DNA of 64,000 nucleotides from Gibbula magus (Eukaryota > Mollusca > Gastropoda > Trochida > Trochidae): the NCBI GenBank assembly GCA_936450465.1, contig OW388297.1, positions 61,136,581 to 61,200,580 of the forward strand. The letters are read 5' to 3'. Below, piece by piece: positions 10,311 through 19,806 of this stretch (the stretch's first letter is position 1; the number at the start of each line of letters is the position of its first letter). The translations under genes and the position numbers were made by a program. The notes beneath the pieces are model-generated. The model made no database searches, had not been told where the DNA came from, and saw nothing but the letters and a program-made list of their open reading frames with translations.

Positions 10311-11320
10311 AAAATAAATCAGACATAGAAGGAGAAAAGAACGCTTTACAACAATTGAAGAGAAATTCCGACATTATCATAAAAGAAGCGGACAAAGGTG
10401 GAGCAGTGGTATTAATGAATAGAGAGTTTTATCAGAAGAAGATTACAGATATGTTAGAAAATCGAAGTTATTACAATACTTCAAGTCAAACAGAAGAGAA
10501 TCGCATCAAACGGAAAGTAACTTCTTTACTTAAACAACACTTTTTGGAGCTAACAGACAAGGAACGGGATTACCTCTGTAATTATGAAGCGAAAACAGCT
10601 TATTTTTATGGACTGCCTAAAATCCATAAGAGTAAAATTATCCAAAAAGGAATTAAAGAATTAACAGAATGACATTGTGATTACAGCTGAAGATCAGGAA
10701 GACTTATCTTTTCGTCCTATTGTCAGAGGCCCGGGAAGTCTGACACAGCGATTAAGTAATTTCATTAATATCATTCTGAAGCCTTTGTGTAGTAATGTTA
10801 AAAGTTATCTGAGAGATTTCTTCTGAAACAGGTGAAACCAGGTACCAGTTTAGATACTTTTGATTTTGTTAACATGTATAATAACATTGATAAACAATTG
10901 GGTCTAGAAGCTATACAATACTGGTTAAAAGAATACAGGTGTGATATTGATGATAGGTTTTCAGATAGATTTATTCTAGATGCTCTTGATCTTGTCATAT
11001 CCAACAATGTGTTTTATTTTTATGGTGAATTTTACACGCAAACTAAAGGCGTTGCTATGGGTACAAAAGTTGCACCCACCTATACTACCCAGGTTTTAGG
11101 ATACCTTGAAACTTTCTTATATGAGAAAGTAGGACAGTCACTCGGACAGAATATGCAGGAGCATATAGAACTGTATTGGAAAAGGTTTTTTAGATGACTG
11201 CTTTATGCCATTTACAGGAACAAAGGAGGAACTGTGTAAACTGCATATTCTGATATTCTGAACTCCCTAAATCCATCATTGAAATTCACTATGGAAACCA
11301 GTGACTCTGAAATAAGTTTT
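10311..11320 (+). pseudogene. Penelope-like reverse transcriptase domain
   Basis: Two long frames (10265-10672 and 10832-11197) plus short linking frames give a nearly complete Penelope-type RT. Motifs are SDIIIKEADKGGAVVLMNRE, then YGLPKIHK, FRPIVRGPGSLTQRLSNF, LDTFDFVNMYNNI (motif A), TKGVAMGTKVAPTYT (motif B) and YWKRFLDDCF (motif C, catalytic Asp pair intact but reached only by a frameshift near 11190). This order and the IIKEADKG / PKIHK / AMGTK signatures are diagnostic of Penelope-like elements as opposed to LINEs. Frameshifts near 10660, 10825 and 11190 show that it is dead. Confidence 0.92.
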
Positions 11321-11333
11321 CTGGATGTGACGG

Positions 11334-11649
11334 GGTGAGGTGAGGTGAGTTGGGGTTTAACGCCGCTTTCAAGAGTATTTCACTTATATCGCGGCTGCTA
11401 GTATTACGGCAGGGAGAAAGCCCGCAACGCCATGTGGCTATGCATTGCGGTGAAACCTGCGAGCAACGGCTGGAACTAGCGAACCATGGGTGGTACTACT
11501 CTGAAATTCAGTGTAGCATTGCACCCAAACCTTACTGCGTGTAGAACATTTCTCTACTGCAGACAAAGTTGCCGTGCCCCTGGCGGGATTCGAACCCCGG
11601 ACCTCTTGATCCGAAGCCGAACGCGCTAACCACTGCGCCATCCCGCCCC
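11334..11649 (-). mobile_element. Full-length tRNA-derived SINE inserted in the Penelope-like element
   Basis: A 316-bp element on the minus strand, flanked by a 13-bp target duplication ctggatgtgacgg (11321-11333 and 11650-11662). Its 5' end (right side) is a tRNA-like head with A and B boxes. The 3' part ends in a gcggcgttaaaccccaact motif followed by ctcacctcac repeats. The tail resembles the conserved 3' region of molluscan V-type SINEs such as RUDI (from memory of the family, not checked by alignment). It splits the Penelope FLDVT motif. A truncated sister is at 8378-8552. Confidence 0.9.
11571..11648 (-). promoter_or_regulatory. SINE tRNA-like head with pol III A and B boxes
   Basis: The minus strand reads gcgggatggcgcagtggtta (A box), then gcgcgttcggcttcggatca, and ggggttcgaatcccgcc (B box and T arm). 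It can fold partly as a tRNA. It is the internal RNA polymerase III promoter of the SINE, not a functional tRNA gene: the acceptor 3' side runs on into SINE sequence. Confidence 0.85.
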
Positions 11650-11662
11650 CTGGATGTGACGG

Positions 11663-11805
11663 TTATTGTGAAACAGGAAGGCCGTGTAGAGACCGATTTG
11701 TACTACAAACCTACTGATACAAACCAGTATCTGGATTTTCAATCTTGCCATCCAAGTCATACAAAGCAAAACATCCCATAGGGGATTCTTGATATTGCCT
11801 CATGA
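11663..11805 (+). pseudogene. Penelope-like element, RT C-terminal extension
   Basis: Downstream of the SINE the frame resumes as VKQEGRVETDLYYKPTDTNQ followed by YLDFQSCHPSHTKQNIP. This matches the TDLYRKPTDTHQYL...SCHP.H.K..IPYGQ segment that follows the catalytic motif in Penelope-like RTs. A stop replaces the Tyr of IPYG, and the frame is lost at about 11800. The GIY-YIG endonuclease domain usually present after this point was not found. Confidence 0.85.
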
Positions 11806-12065
11806 ATATTTAAAGGGGCAGTTGCACGTTTTTTGCCAAATTTATTTTTTCAAATTTCCTTTTTTTTATGATAATTTGTGCCATTTAAAATTACTTTAGA
11901 GGGTAAAACATCTTATTACACAAACCAATTATTCGTAGTAGTAATAACGGTGTTGCTTATAAAGCCAAAATTGCATGGCGGCCATTTATTATTGTGAGCC
12001 ATGTACACTCATTTTTAACTTGATTTACCGAAGAGAGAAGGGTGTTTTACGATTGGTGAAATTAT

Positions 12066-12250
12066 TTGTGTACTCCGAAACGTTGTGTATTTTCACATTA
12101 AAGAAGTTGTTATCCAGAAAATCTTCCTCTTCTGTTGTTATTTATGTTTGTTATCTTTGTTTGGTGATGACTATACCTAAGAACATGAAGATTTTCTGGA
12201 TAACAACTTCTTTAATGTGAAAATACACGACATTTCGGAGTACACACTCA
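12066..12250. repeat. 58-bp inverted repeat, probable Penelope-like terminus
   Basis: Left arm 12066-12126 (tactccgaaacgttgtgtat, ttgttatccagaaaatctt) and right arm 12188-12246 are near-perfect reverse complements around a 60-bp spacer. Penelope-like elements end in long repeats, often inverted, that carry a tga..aagg...ccgaaacg string like this one. It is therefore the likely 3' terminal structure of the Penelope-like element upstream. 11806-12065 in between holds no other recognised feature. Confidence 0.6.
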
Positions 12251-12264
12251 CTCCTTCATCAGGT
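12214..12264 (-). ncRNA. Hammerhead-like ribozyme motif at the Penelope terminus
   Basis: The minus strand shows CTGATGA (12262-12256), a stem GGAGT...ACTCC (12254-12250 with 12241-12237), then GAAA (12236-12233) and a short stem closing at TGTCGTGTA. CUGANGA, stem II and GAAA in this order are the hammerhead core, and hammerheads are known in Penelope-like termini. Against full activity: an unpaired A after CUGAUGA replaces the usual G-C pair of stem II, and stem I pairs poorly. It may be a decayed ribozyme. Confidence 0.4.
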
Positions 12265-12454
12265 GGAATGTAAGGAAATAACAAAATATGGTACATTTAT
12301 ATAGCAAACAAAACAATGGTGAGGAAACTCAATAAGGGGGATTAACATGCATGAGAATGGTATACAATGGGGATTTGTAATACAAACATGATGGAGGTGA
12401 GGCATGAGAATGATGAGGATTTGCAATACAAACATGATGGGGAGTGAGTAGATA

Positions 12455-12880
12455 AACAATGGCCTGTAGGCTTTATTGAAGATGAAAATAAACACTGTCT
12501 GAATGGTTTATTCTCATGAAGTTCACAAAAGTGACATAGAGAAATAATTACAATGTACAATATTATTATGGGAGCATACGTAAACAAGTTTTTACATAGT
12601 TACAAACTTTCCACAGTAGTGCATTATGCTTACAGGACATAAGAGATATGAATTTATCTATAGAAGGAGTATTACAATAATAAAGTGGTAAAAATGACCT
12701 TCTTATCTTATTAAAATATGGACAAAACAACAGGAGATAGGCCTCATCACCGAGAGCACTATTACAAAAATGTACATAATCTATCTTCTTTGTTAACATT
12801 ATACCATCTTCCAATTTCAACAGGAAGTCTATGATTACAAGTTCTAATTCTTGTAAACCAAATACGAACATTTAATGGAA
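12455..12880 (-). pseudogene. Non-LTR retrotransposon C terminus and 3' UTR (half of a split copy)
   Basis: The minus strand reads RIRTCNHRLPVEIGRWYNVN, then a one-base frameshift, then FCNSALGDEAYLLLFCPYF. This is the zinc-finger-like C-terminal region (CNHRLP..GR...C.C....GDE.H.L..CP.F) common at the end of molluscan non-LTR polyproteins. A 3' UTR follows, with a ttcaataaagcctacaggcc string near 12458-12478. The upstream half of the same ORF lies beyond the DIRS element at 19001-19250. 12259-12455 shows short direct repeats (catgatgggg-type, with tacaaatcc) but no gene. Confidence 0.85.
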
Positions 12881-12925
12881 ATTATGAACAATCACAATTA
12901 TTGTTAGTAATTATAAGTAAACATA

Positions 12926-13091
12926 CCTCTAGATTGAGTTTGCCTACATCTCCAAGTCTGGAGAGGTTATACAGAGTAAAAGAATAAAAATAAAATTTTA
13001 TTGTGGTGTGTGTGTGTTGTTCTTTCCCTGAGTTATCTCCCCTGGCTGAAGTTATCTTCCCCTGTCAACCGGATGTTTACCTCATTCTATT
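12926..13091 (+). repeat. DIRS inverted terminal repeat, 3' side
   Basis: 166 bp from cctctagattgagtttgcct through a tgtgtgtgtgt tract to acctcattctat. It is almost perfectly reverse-complementary to 18814-18979. The outermost 45 bp of the element (12881-12925) are not in the other terminal repeat but are copied, inverted, in the internal complementary region. Confidence 0.95.
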
Positions 13092-13140
13092 CGAAGTATA
13101 ATTTGGATGACGGGGAGGAGGGTGGGAGTACATCCTCAAT

Positions 13141-13216
13141 CTAGAGGTATGTTTACTTATAATTACTAACAATAATTGTGATTGTTCATAATTATTGCGT
13201 AAACTATCCCTCTAGA
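13141..13216 (+). repeat. DIRS internal complementary region
   Basis: The first half (ctagaggtatgtttacttat ... attgttcataat) is the reverse complement of the extreme left end (12881-12937). The second half (aattattgcgtaaactatcc ... gtttgcc) is the reverse complement of the extreme right end (18961-18998). The junction overlaps by three bases (att). In DIRS elements this region templates the joining of the two ends into a circle. Confidence 0.92.
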
Positions 13217-13899
13217 TTGAGTTTGCCAGAATAACACATAAGGCTGGAGGGAGTCCAAATTCCTAAACCACTCCAAACCTAGTCCCAATCCTAAGGACTT
13301 GATAAGACAAACTCATATCCATGGAGGAATAAAGGGAGATAACTCTTCCAAAAGATCGTACTTTTGTTCCAAATTCCGTAAAATATCCTATTTTGGTAGT
13401 AGATCGTATTTCCAGCATTGAATATCTTCCTATTTAATGCTTAAAAGACCGTATTTTTCCCTATTTAGGGGTTAAAATAAGGTCTAATTTGGTATAATAT
13501 GCTATTTTACGTAATATTCCGAGGTAATCGGACATAATTTACCGTTATTCCTTGACTCAGATAAGGAATTCAGGCTTAAACTGACTTTTGATAATATTTC
13601 CGGGAATTTCCTCAAATTTACCGTTATATTCACGAAAATAGCAGATAATACCCAGGAATTTACCGTTATTCCTACACTTGGATCGGTAAAAGCATAAACC
13701 AGACACGTCTCACTTAGGGGGAAATACGATTCGCTGCCGTATCTCACCAACCTTAGCTCACTGAGAGACTGATAATACTTCCCCTAACGGGATATTTGGT
13801 ACAATAATAACTAGGTCTTTGAATATGCCCACCTTCTAATGGAATAGAAGTCACCACTTTCCGAGGACAGCTAGAGGCTGGACACTATCCCCGGGTCAC

Positions 13900-13932
<33 letters not shown>

Positions 13933-13953
13933 TTTTTTTCCCTGGGGAGGGGG
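13217..13953 (-). other. DIRS 3' non-coding region with a 32-bp poly-C tract
   Basis: No frame of the recombinase continues here. A run of 32 C (13901-13932) followed by 7 T lies just beyond the recombinase stop, and taccgttattcc-type strings recur three times between 13540 and 13675. The region where the recombinase His-x-x-Arg and catalytic Tyr should be encoded is missing, apparently lost at or near the poly-C tract. Confidence 0.6.
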
Positions 13954-15075
13954 TCAGGCAGAGAGGTGCTGAAAGTTTTTTCTCTCTAGATACCAGCGTA
14001 AGGCTCTAACTGGGCACAAAAGGCGATTCTTGTCTAGTTTCCCATTGGGTCTTGGGAGCGCTGGGATGGAGTATACCCTGGTACCCAGGGGGCCTGCTGC
14101 TGTTGATTGGTTTTTGGCAAGGAACTCTGGGATTGCTCTAAAAGATGCAGACTTGTAATGCTCGGAGAAGGCATGTAACTCAGACACTCTTGCGGCAGAC
14201 GCAAAGGCTATAAGAAATGCAATTTTCCAGGATAAAAACTTTAGTGATGTAGAGTTCAGAGGTTCGTAAGGAGGTTGTTGAAGCGATTTGAGAACCAGAA
14301 CTAAATCCCACTTGGGGAAAACTGACGGAGATCTGATGTCTTGCAACTTGAAAGATCTGATCAACTTGGTTAGGTGAACGTCTGAGCCAACAGAGAGACC
14401 CTCTAGATCCGTGACAGAGGCGATAGCAGATCTGTAGCCTTCTATGGTACCTGCCTTGAGGTTACAGTCCTTGCGAAGATGATTTAGAAAATCTGCAATT
14501 ATGGGGATGGAGAGGGGGACGAGGGATAACTGGTGCTCTCGTCTCCAGAGCTGGAATCTATCCCATTTGTTGTCGTATAGTGCAGAAGTTGATGGTCTGA
14601 TAGATCTGGTAATAGCTGAGCTAGTGTCCTTGGCGAACCCTTTCTGCTGTAGGGACTGCTCGATATGCGCCAAACGTGAAGGTTGAATGCTTGCAAGTTG
14701 ACGTTGTGGGGTTGCCAAAGTGGCTGTTGCAGAAGATTGGGCCACAGTGGAAGAAGTAGTGGGGGATCTGACGCTAGATCCAGAAGTGACGGGAACCATG
14801 GTCTCTTGGGCCAGAAGGGGGCTACCAAGAATAGGGTACATTGATGTCTCCTGATCTTGCTTAACACGTCCGGGATTAACTTGAATGGGGGGAAGGCATA
14901 AGCTAAGAGATTGTCCCACGGGTAAGATAGAGCATCCACTGCTAGAGCTTGAGGGTCGGGAACTGGACTGATGTACTTCGGAAGTCGATAGTTGAGAGCT
15001 GTCGCAAAAAGATCTATCTGTGGACGTTCCCATCTGTCCTCTATGAGATCTATGACACTCTGATGCACAGTCCAT
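13954..15075 (-). pseudogene. DIRS tyrosine recombinase (C-terminally truncated)
   Basis: The last 280 or so residues of this frame are recombinase. It has an N-terminal SAM-like region (STSALYDNKWDRFQLWRREH, then ADFLNHLRKD) and the catalytic-domain entry IAFASAARVSELHAF, whose Arg is the first catalytic residue of the phage-integrase fold. The frame stops at TGA 13954-13956, before the H-x-x-R box and the nucleophilic Tyr, so it cannot be active. Its first ~90 residues are out-of-frame RT/RNase H sequence; the true start is probably near 14680. It overlaps the end of the RT ORF, as is usual for DIRS. Confidence 0.88.
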
Positions 15076-16655
15076 TCCGAGGACACTACTTGATTAGTTC
15101 TGGAAAGTGAATCTGCCAGAAAATTCAGCTTGCCCGGAATATGTCTCGCTTGAATAGACATCTGAAGAGAATCGACTAGGTGGTAAAGATCTCTCGTGCT
15201 CTGCATTAGAGAAGGGGATCTGGTGCCCCCTTGTTTGTTGATATAGGCTACCACTGTCGAGTTGTCTGTGGCAACCACTACGCTGTTGTGAGACAGAAGG
15301 GACCTCCAATGGGTAAGAGCCCGTATCACTGCTAGAAGCTCTAGATGGTTGATATGAAACTCTGATTCCAACTGAGTCCAAGTGCCCTTGACTTGAAGGT
15401 CGTTGCAGTGAGCACCCCAGCCCAGGTTGGAGGCGTCGGTATAAATGGTCTGAGTTGGTGTCAGCAACACGAACGGGCAGCCTGTCATGACATGTGTTCT
15501 GAGTGTCCACCATTGTATCTCGTACAGCACTTGATGAGTGGGGGAGAACAAATGCGAAAGGTCTAGATTCCGATGATTGTTTATCCAGGACTGAAGGTGT
15601 CTCAGATTCAGCCTTCCTCTCTGAGTAAAGTCCTGCATTGACGTAAGAGAGCCCGCTAGAGACATCCACTTCCTGAGCGTGTGGGGTTTCCCGTCTGTTA
15701 GCTGAGCAATCAATGACTGTGCTCCTGTCCATCGATCTTCTGTTGGCCAGGTCATTGACATAGAGGAGTCCAGCATGGCGCCTAGGAACCTTATGCGATG
15801 TGTAGGCGTGAGTTCTGATTTCTCTGGATGAATGACCCAACCCATGATCATAGTGAATAGCCAGGGGGCGACGGAAATACCAAACGGTAGCACTTTGAAT
15901 TGGAACCGGCGGCCGTTCACACTGAATCTGAGAAACTTCCTGGAGTTCTGATGAATCGGAACATGGAGATAAGCGTCCTTTAAATCCAGGCTTGCAAACA
16001 GAGAATGAGGCTGAATCAGCTTGCGAATAGCCCTGAGAGAGTCCATCGTAAACTTGGGTGGTCTTTTGAGAAATGACTTGTTGAGCACCTTTAAGTCTAT
16101 TATCATCCTCATATCTTTGCAGTCCTTCTTGGGTACCAGGAAGACTGGTGAGTAGAACCCCTCCGAGCTGTCTAAAGGGTCTAGCTCTGTGACGGCGCCT
16201 TTTTCTAAGAGTAGATCTATAGCAACGAGAGCGGCATCTAGTTTGGGTCCCTTTAGGAAGAAGCGTTTCCCTTGTGGAATTGCCGTAAGTGGAGGTACAA
16301 TGTTCCACTGGAGACGATAACCCTCCGATATCACCGAGAGAATCCATGGATCCTCTGTGATGGTTCCCCAGTTGCGGTGGTATGACATCAGGCGGCCTCC
16401 CACTGGGGAGGGGGAGGTCGGTTGGGGGAACTCGCACTTCAAAATCATGTCGGAGGACGGAAGCGGCCGTAAGGGGGGAGACAGAACGGGAGGGACGGAC
16501 GAGTCACCGTCGCTGCTGACCTTTGTGGAAGCGACCCCTAGACTGACCCCTGGTCTGCTGTTGTCTAGCTTGGTCTCTGTTGGGTCCCGGCTGGTTGTCC
16601 CGTTTGCTTTGAAAGTAGTTCTTGGTAGGCGCTGGCGGTGCCGACGGCTTGGCAT
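14499..16655 (-). pseudogene. DIRS reverse transcriptase / RNase H
   Basis: RT fingers and palm include FYSPVFLVPKKD, MRMIIDLKVLNK, SLDLKDAYLHVPI (motif A) and FQFKVLPFGISVAPWLFTMI (motif B). Directly after LFTMIMG the frame continues as WVIHPEKSELTPT, so the stretch that should hold the catalytic YxDD box (motif C) has been removed in frame, about 40 residues. RNase H follows with YTDASNLGWG, HLELLAV, ATDNSTVV and HIPGKLNFLADSLSR, keeping its acidic residues. The linker towards the recombinase (RPQIDLFATALNYRLPKYIS) is typical of DIRS. The frame is open for 718 codons, so the deletion is the inactivating change. Confidence 0.92.
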
Positions 16656-18150
16656 ACGACTGCTTGGGGGGAGCCCTGGGCCCCCCGTTACCCCTGCGGG
16701 ACTCGTTAAACTTGCCCTTGTTCAACAGTGCTTGCGAAAGTTTAAGGTTCAAGCTCCTAGTAGTCATGGTCTCCTGCGTGACACTCGCTTCTATGCAGGC
16801 TCCATTAAACAAGGTGGGGGATTGCACTGGCTGAGACATCAAAGAATCTCTCACATCTTGTGGTAAGTCTCGAACACGAGAAAGTTGGAAGTCCCTTTCG
16901 TGGAGAACAGATTTGGCAATCGTGTTAGCAGATGCACTTGCTAAATCTTGGGAAGCTAAAAAGATGCTGTCCAGGAAACCATGAGCCATCGCGGCGTTGT
17001 CAGCCCTCATGGTCACTAGCGTATCTGGAGAAATGCCCTCATAGGAAGCAAACTTGGGAGGGAGTAACTCTCTAATTCCAGCACAGAACCAGTTGATGTA
17101 CGAGAGAGTGTCCATGGAAAATCTGGCATTCGCATCCATTTCCAAAATGTCAGACCTAGACATCGGTTTGCTATTCACACTGGCTGGTCGAGGGTTAAGT
17201 CTATCGAATTCTTGGTCCAAGGCGGGAAGACTGGTAGACATGTATCTGTTGTGAATAACATAAGGTAACCTTGACTTAGACTTGGCTAAATGCGAAGGAA
17301 GGTTGGGAGTGATCCTCTCATTTACTGATAAAAAGGCTGTCTTCACAACAGTAGAATGAGGCAGAGATAATTTAGGAAGCTTAGGGGTTGGAAGCAGTCC
17401 CGAATTCCATAGTTCGTCCGGTTTAGTAACTTCCAATTGCTCCGTGGGAATTGGCATAGTTGACGGTTTGAGGTGATGTACAGAGTCCAACTTGTCTACA
17501 AAAGACCATTCCGGAACTAAGTCGGCAGCTTGAAAATCCGATTTAATAATCAAATGGCCTTCATGATCAAGGACTGACACATCCACAGAGTCCGTACTGG
17601 TAGACACATGTAGGGGCTGAGTCAGGATAGGGATGAATGGTGGCCTGTTGACATCAACCAAGTCAGCTGAACCGTTAGGTAGCTGGCTTTGGCCCCAGTA
17701 TCCATCAGCTAGGTCACCCGTGCCGCCCATGCTAATGTTTGGCTTAACGGGATCGACCTGCTGGGGCACGTGAGTACTCCCGCCTCGGTCGGCCAGAGGC
17801 TCAACAGACTGAGTGGCCTCGTCCGTGTCGCTCGTGCTAACGGGACGCGTAACGGTATGAGCCGACCCAGCTGTCTTGCCACGGTTAGCCCAAGCGTCCG
17901 TGGACACCGTGGCTTCCCCTCTGGCCCGGGAACCCCGTGCTCCGACCTGAGCGTTGGGTTCCCCGCCACCCAGGCCAGGATTGGTCGGGGGTGTCCGTGT
18001 CCCGTGAGAGACCGTGACACCGTCCCTGACCGAGACGCCTGGCTGGGTGGTGATGACCGTGGTTGGGTTTTGGGTCTTAATGCGCTCCCCGCGCGACCCG
18101 CGGCCCGAACCAACGGCAGGCAGTCCCCCTTCCTTGTCCACTGCGCCCAA
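16504..18150 (-). pseudogene. DIRS gag-like protein, main part
   Basis: A 548-codon frame upstream of and overlapping the RT ORF. The first third is low-complexity (Gly/Pro/Arg/Thr). The middle contains a conserved-looking core (ITPNLPSHLAKSKSRLPYVI, then LSYINWFCAGIRELL). The C terminus is very basic and Gln/Arg-rich (GQSRGRFHKGQQRR), fitting nucleic-acid binding. Position and tail match DIRS ORF1. The N-terminal cysteine-rich part is in another frame at 18310-18593, so at least two frameshifts separate them. Confidence 0.8.
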
Positions 18151-18309
18151 GGCCAGGGATTTTGGAGGTGGGGGACTGGACCCAACGGTCCCAAGAAGAC
18201 CAGAACCGCGGCCTGCAACCGACGGCTCTTGCCTCTATCTCCTCAAACTTCTTCTCATTCGTCTCCTTGATAGATGATACAGAAGTAGATAAAGCCACTA
18301 ACATAGCTT

Positions 18310-18593
18310 TCAATTCTGATAGTTCAGAGGAGGGTTTATCAAGAGTGGGGTGACAGATCTCGATCTCTTGCTAGCAGACGAATCTGACTCCTTCTTCCTC
18401 TTAGGGGTCTTAGGCTTAGATCTAAGTTTGTTCATCTCAATCCAGTCTTTATCAGGCATGCCTTTACACAACAAACATCGAGAGTCAAACATGCATGGTA
18501 GATCCTTAAAACAAGCATAGCAGGATGAATGGGGATCCCCCTTATGTAAATACTTCTGACACGATAGACACTTGTTTTGATTGGCAGACATCT
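18310..18593 (-). pseudogene. DIRS gag-like N terminus with zinc-binding cysteines
   Basis: Starting at MSANQNKCLSCQKYL, the frame has paired cysteines and a histidine (CLSCQKYLHKGDPHSSCYAC, then CMFDSRCLLC) and a basic nuclear-localisation-like stretch (KPKTPKRKKESD). A CxxC...H..C zinc knuckle at the start of ORF1 is typical for DIRS. The longer upstream frame to 18693 is probably leader. A coiled-coil continuation (SIKETNEKKFEEIEARA) lies in the next frame at 18313-18220, showing a frameshift. Confidence 0.75.
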
Positions 18594-18813
18594 TGGATGA
18601 ATGAAAAATGGCGGTAAAGTTGAAGGAAAATTTTTTCACACACAAGGAAAAATCAAAAACGATCTCACCCAGTTGAATCCACTTGAAATCCAAAGCAGAA
18701 TGTCACAAGGATGAAAACAGAAGCTCTTCAAGTGAAATCCCAAAGGGAGACTCAAGAAGACAGAAAGAATTTTACTCTCTCACTCAGTGAACCTCTACCC
18801 AGTCCATACAGAG

Positions 18814-18979
18814 AATAGAATGAGGTAAACATCCGGTTGACAGGGGAAGATAACTTCAGCCAGGGGAGATAACTCAGGGAAAGAACAACACACACACACC
18901 ACAATAAAATTTTATTTTTATTCTTTTACTCTGTATAACCTCTCCAGACTTGGAGATGTAGGCAAACTCAATCTAGAGG
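18814..18979 (-). repeat. DIRS inverted terminal repeat, 5' side
   Basis: Reverse complement of 12926-13091, including the cacacacaca tract and ctccagacttggagatgtag. The outer end (to 18998, ggatagtttacgcaataatt) is represented in the internal complementary region. Confidence 0.95.
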
Positions 18980-19000
18980 GATAGTTTACGCAATAATTGT

Positions 19001-19250
19001 AATAGGTATGTTTCTAGATTTGGGGATTGTTTAAACATATTATAGTAGCTAGCCTTTAGAAGATTTAGATTTACAATCGTTCCAGCGTTGAACAAACTGG
19101 TTACATAATATAGATTTAACGGTACCTTTAAGCCACAATCTGTTTGTACAGTTTTGAGATAACCAAATGTAATTTAAACCAGTACCTTCCAGGGTAGTTT
19201 TAACAACTTTGATAAGAGGTAAAGATATATATAACGCTTGCTGTGTCTTT
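19001..19250 (-). pseudogene. Non-LTR retrotransposon, upstream half of the copy split by DIRS
   Basis: The minus strand reads LPLIKVVKTTLEGTGLNYIW, then LSQNCTNRLWLKGTVKSILC and NQFVQRWNDCKSKSSKG. A stop/frameshift follows, then YYNMFKQSPNLETYL, ending at the DIRS boundary. Molluscan non-LTR proteins have this 'L..TGF.Y.W..Q......F....K..L.DQF.Q.W...I..S.K...Y..FK.....E.YL' region just before the CNHRLP finger. That finger resumes at 12880 on the other side, in frame once DIRS is removed. Confidence 0.85.
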
Positions 19251-19319
19251 ATTATTTTTTGGACATTTGCTAATTTTATATGGGAATGTAGTCCATTGTT
19301 TCCCCTTTATTTTGCCGTA

Positions 19320-19806
19320 TTTTTTTAAAAACAAACAATTCCCTCACATGATATGAAGTGCGGGAGTAAGGCGATTTGCCGATTTTTTCCCCGTCTCGCT
19401 AGATGACCTGCAGATAGCAGGTACGGGCGAGACAAACCCGAGGCAATGCAAACACGTGGGTGAAAATAGCCCCAAGCAAAATAAGGCTTCGGAGCGAAGC
19501 ACGACAAAATTGGCCTTTCGTAAAGCTAATTATCGATGCGTTACGGGTCAACAATGCACACGCAATTTGGTGTGAATTTTTCTTGATATTTCAACCGGAC
19601 ATTGAGAAAGACTCGTTATCGTGGCTAGCTGTGAGATGTATGTAAACAAGTTTTCATGTGGCGATCCACGGACACACTTCGTCTCGTCTCGCATATAATT
19701 ATTACTGACCCGGTAAATGCACTAAGTCCAACGTACGCATTTCGCCAAGGGGTCTAACATTTTTTCCTATGAACCTCCCGGATAATTCCGGGACCCGCAA
19801 GTTAAG
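19320..19806 (-). repeat. Foldback family C, inverted copy
   Basis: Contains aaaattggcctttcgtaaag, ttacgggtcaacaatgcaca and the GC-rich end cctcccggataattccggga / cccgcaagttaa. It matches the reverse complement of 7851-8376. The interior differs considerably (ctcgctagatgacctgcaga has no counterpart), so the copies diverged long ago or exchanged internal segments. Confidence 0.6.

Larger units (their letters stand above)
12881..18998 (-). mobile_element. DIRS-type tyrosine recombinase retrotransposon
   Basis: A 6.1-kb element on the minus strand with a gag-like ORF, an RT/RNase H ORF and a tyrosine recombinase ORF. It has 166-bp inverted terminal repeats and, just inside the 3' end, an internal complementary region joining the sequences of both outer ends. 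This is the classic DIRS layout for replication through a circle and recombinase-mediated insertion without target duplication. It sits in a non-LTR element; deleting it with a shared trinucleotide (att/aat) rejoins that reading frame. All three genes are damaged. Confidence 0.95.

Noticed and set aside
11571..11648. Functional tRNA gene
   Set aside because: A and B boxes are good, but it is the head of a SINE with target duplications, and the acceptor stem is not closed.
12066..12250. MITE with 58-bp inverted ends
   Set aside because: No flanking duplication, and position just after Penelope-like coding sequence with the ccgaaacg string fits a Penelope terminus better.
15094..16437. 447-codon minus-strand frame within the DIRS RT region
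   Set aside because: Overlaps the RT/RNase H frame, has no RT motifs and a composition (Ser/Arg/Pro) typical of an alternate-frame shadow.
17709..18277. Plus- and minus-strand frames of 87-169 codons near the gag start
   Set aside because: GC-rich low-complexity shadow frames of the gag-like ORF; no motif.
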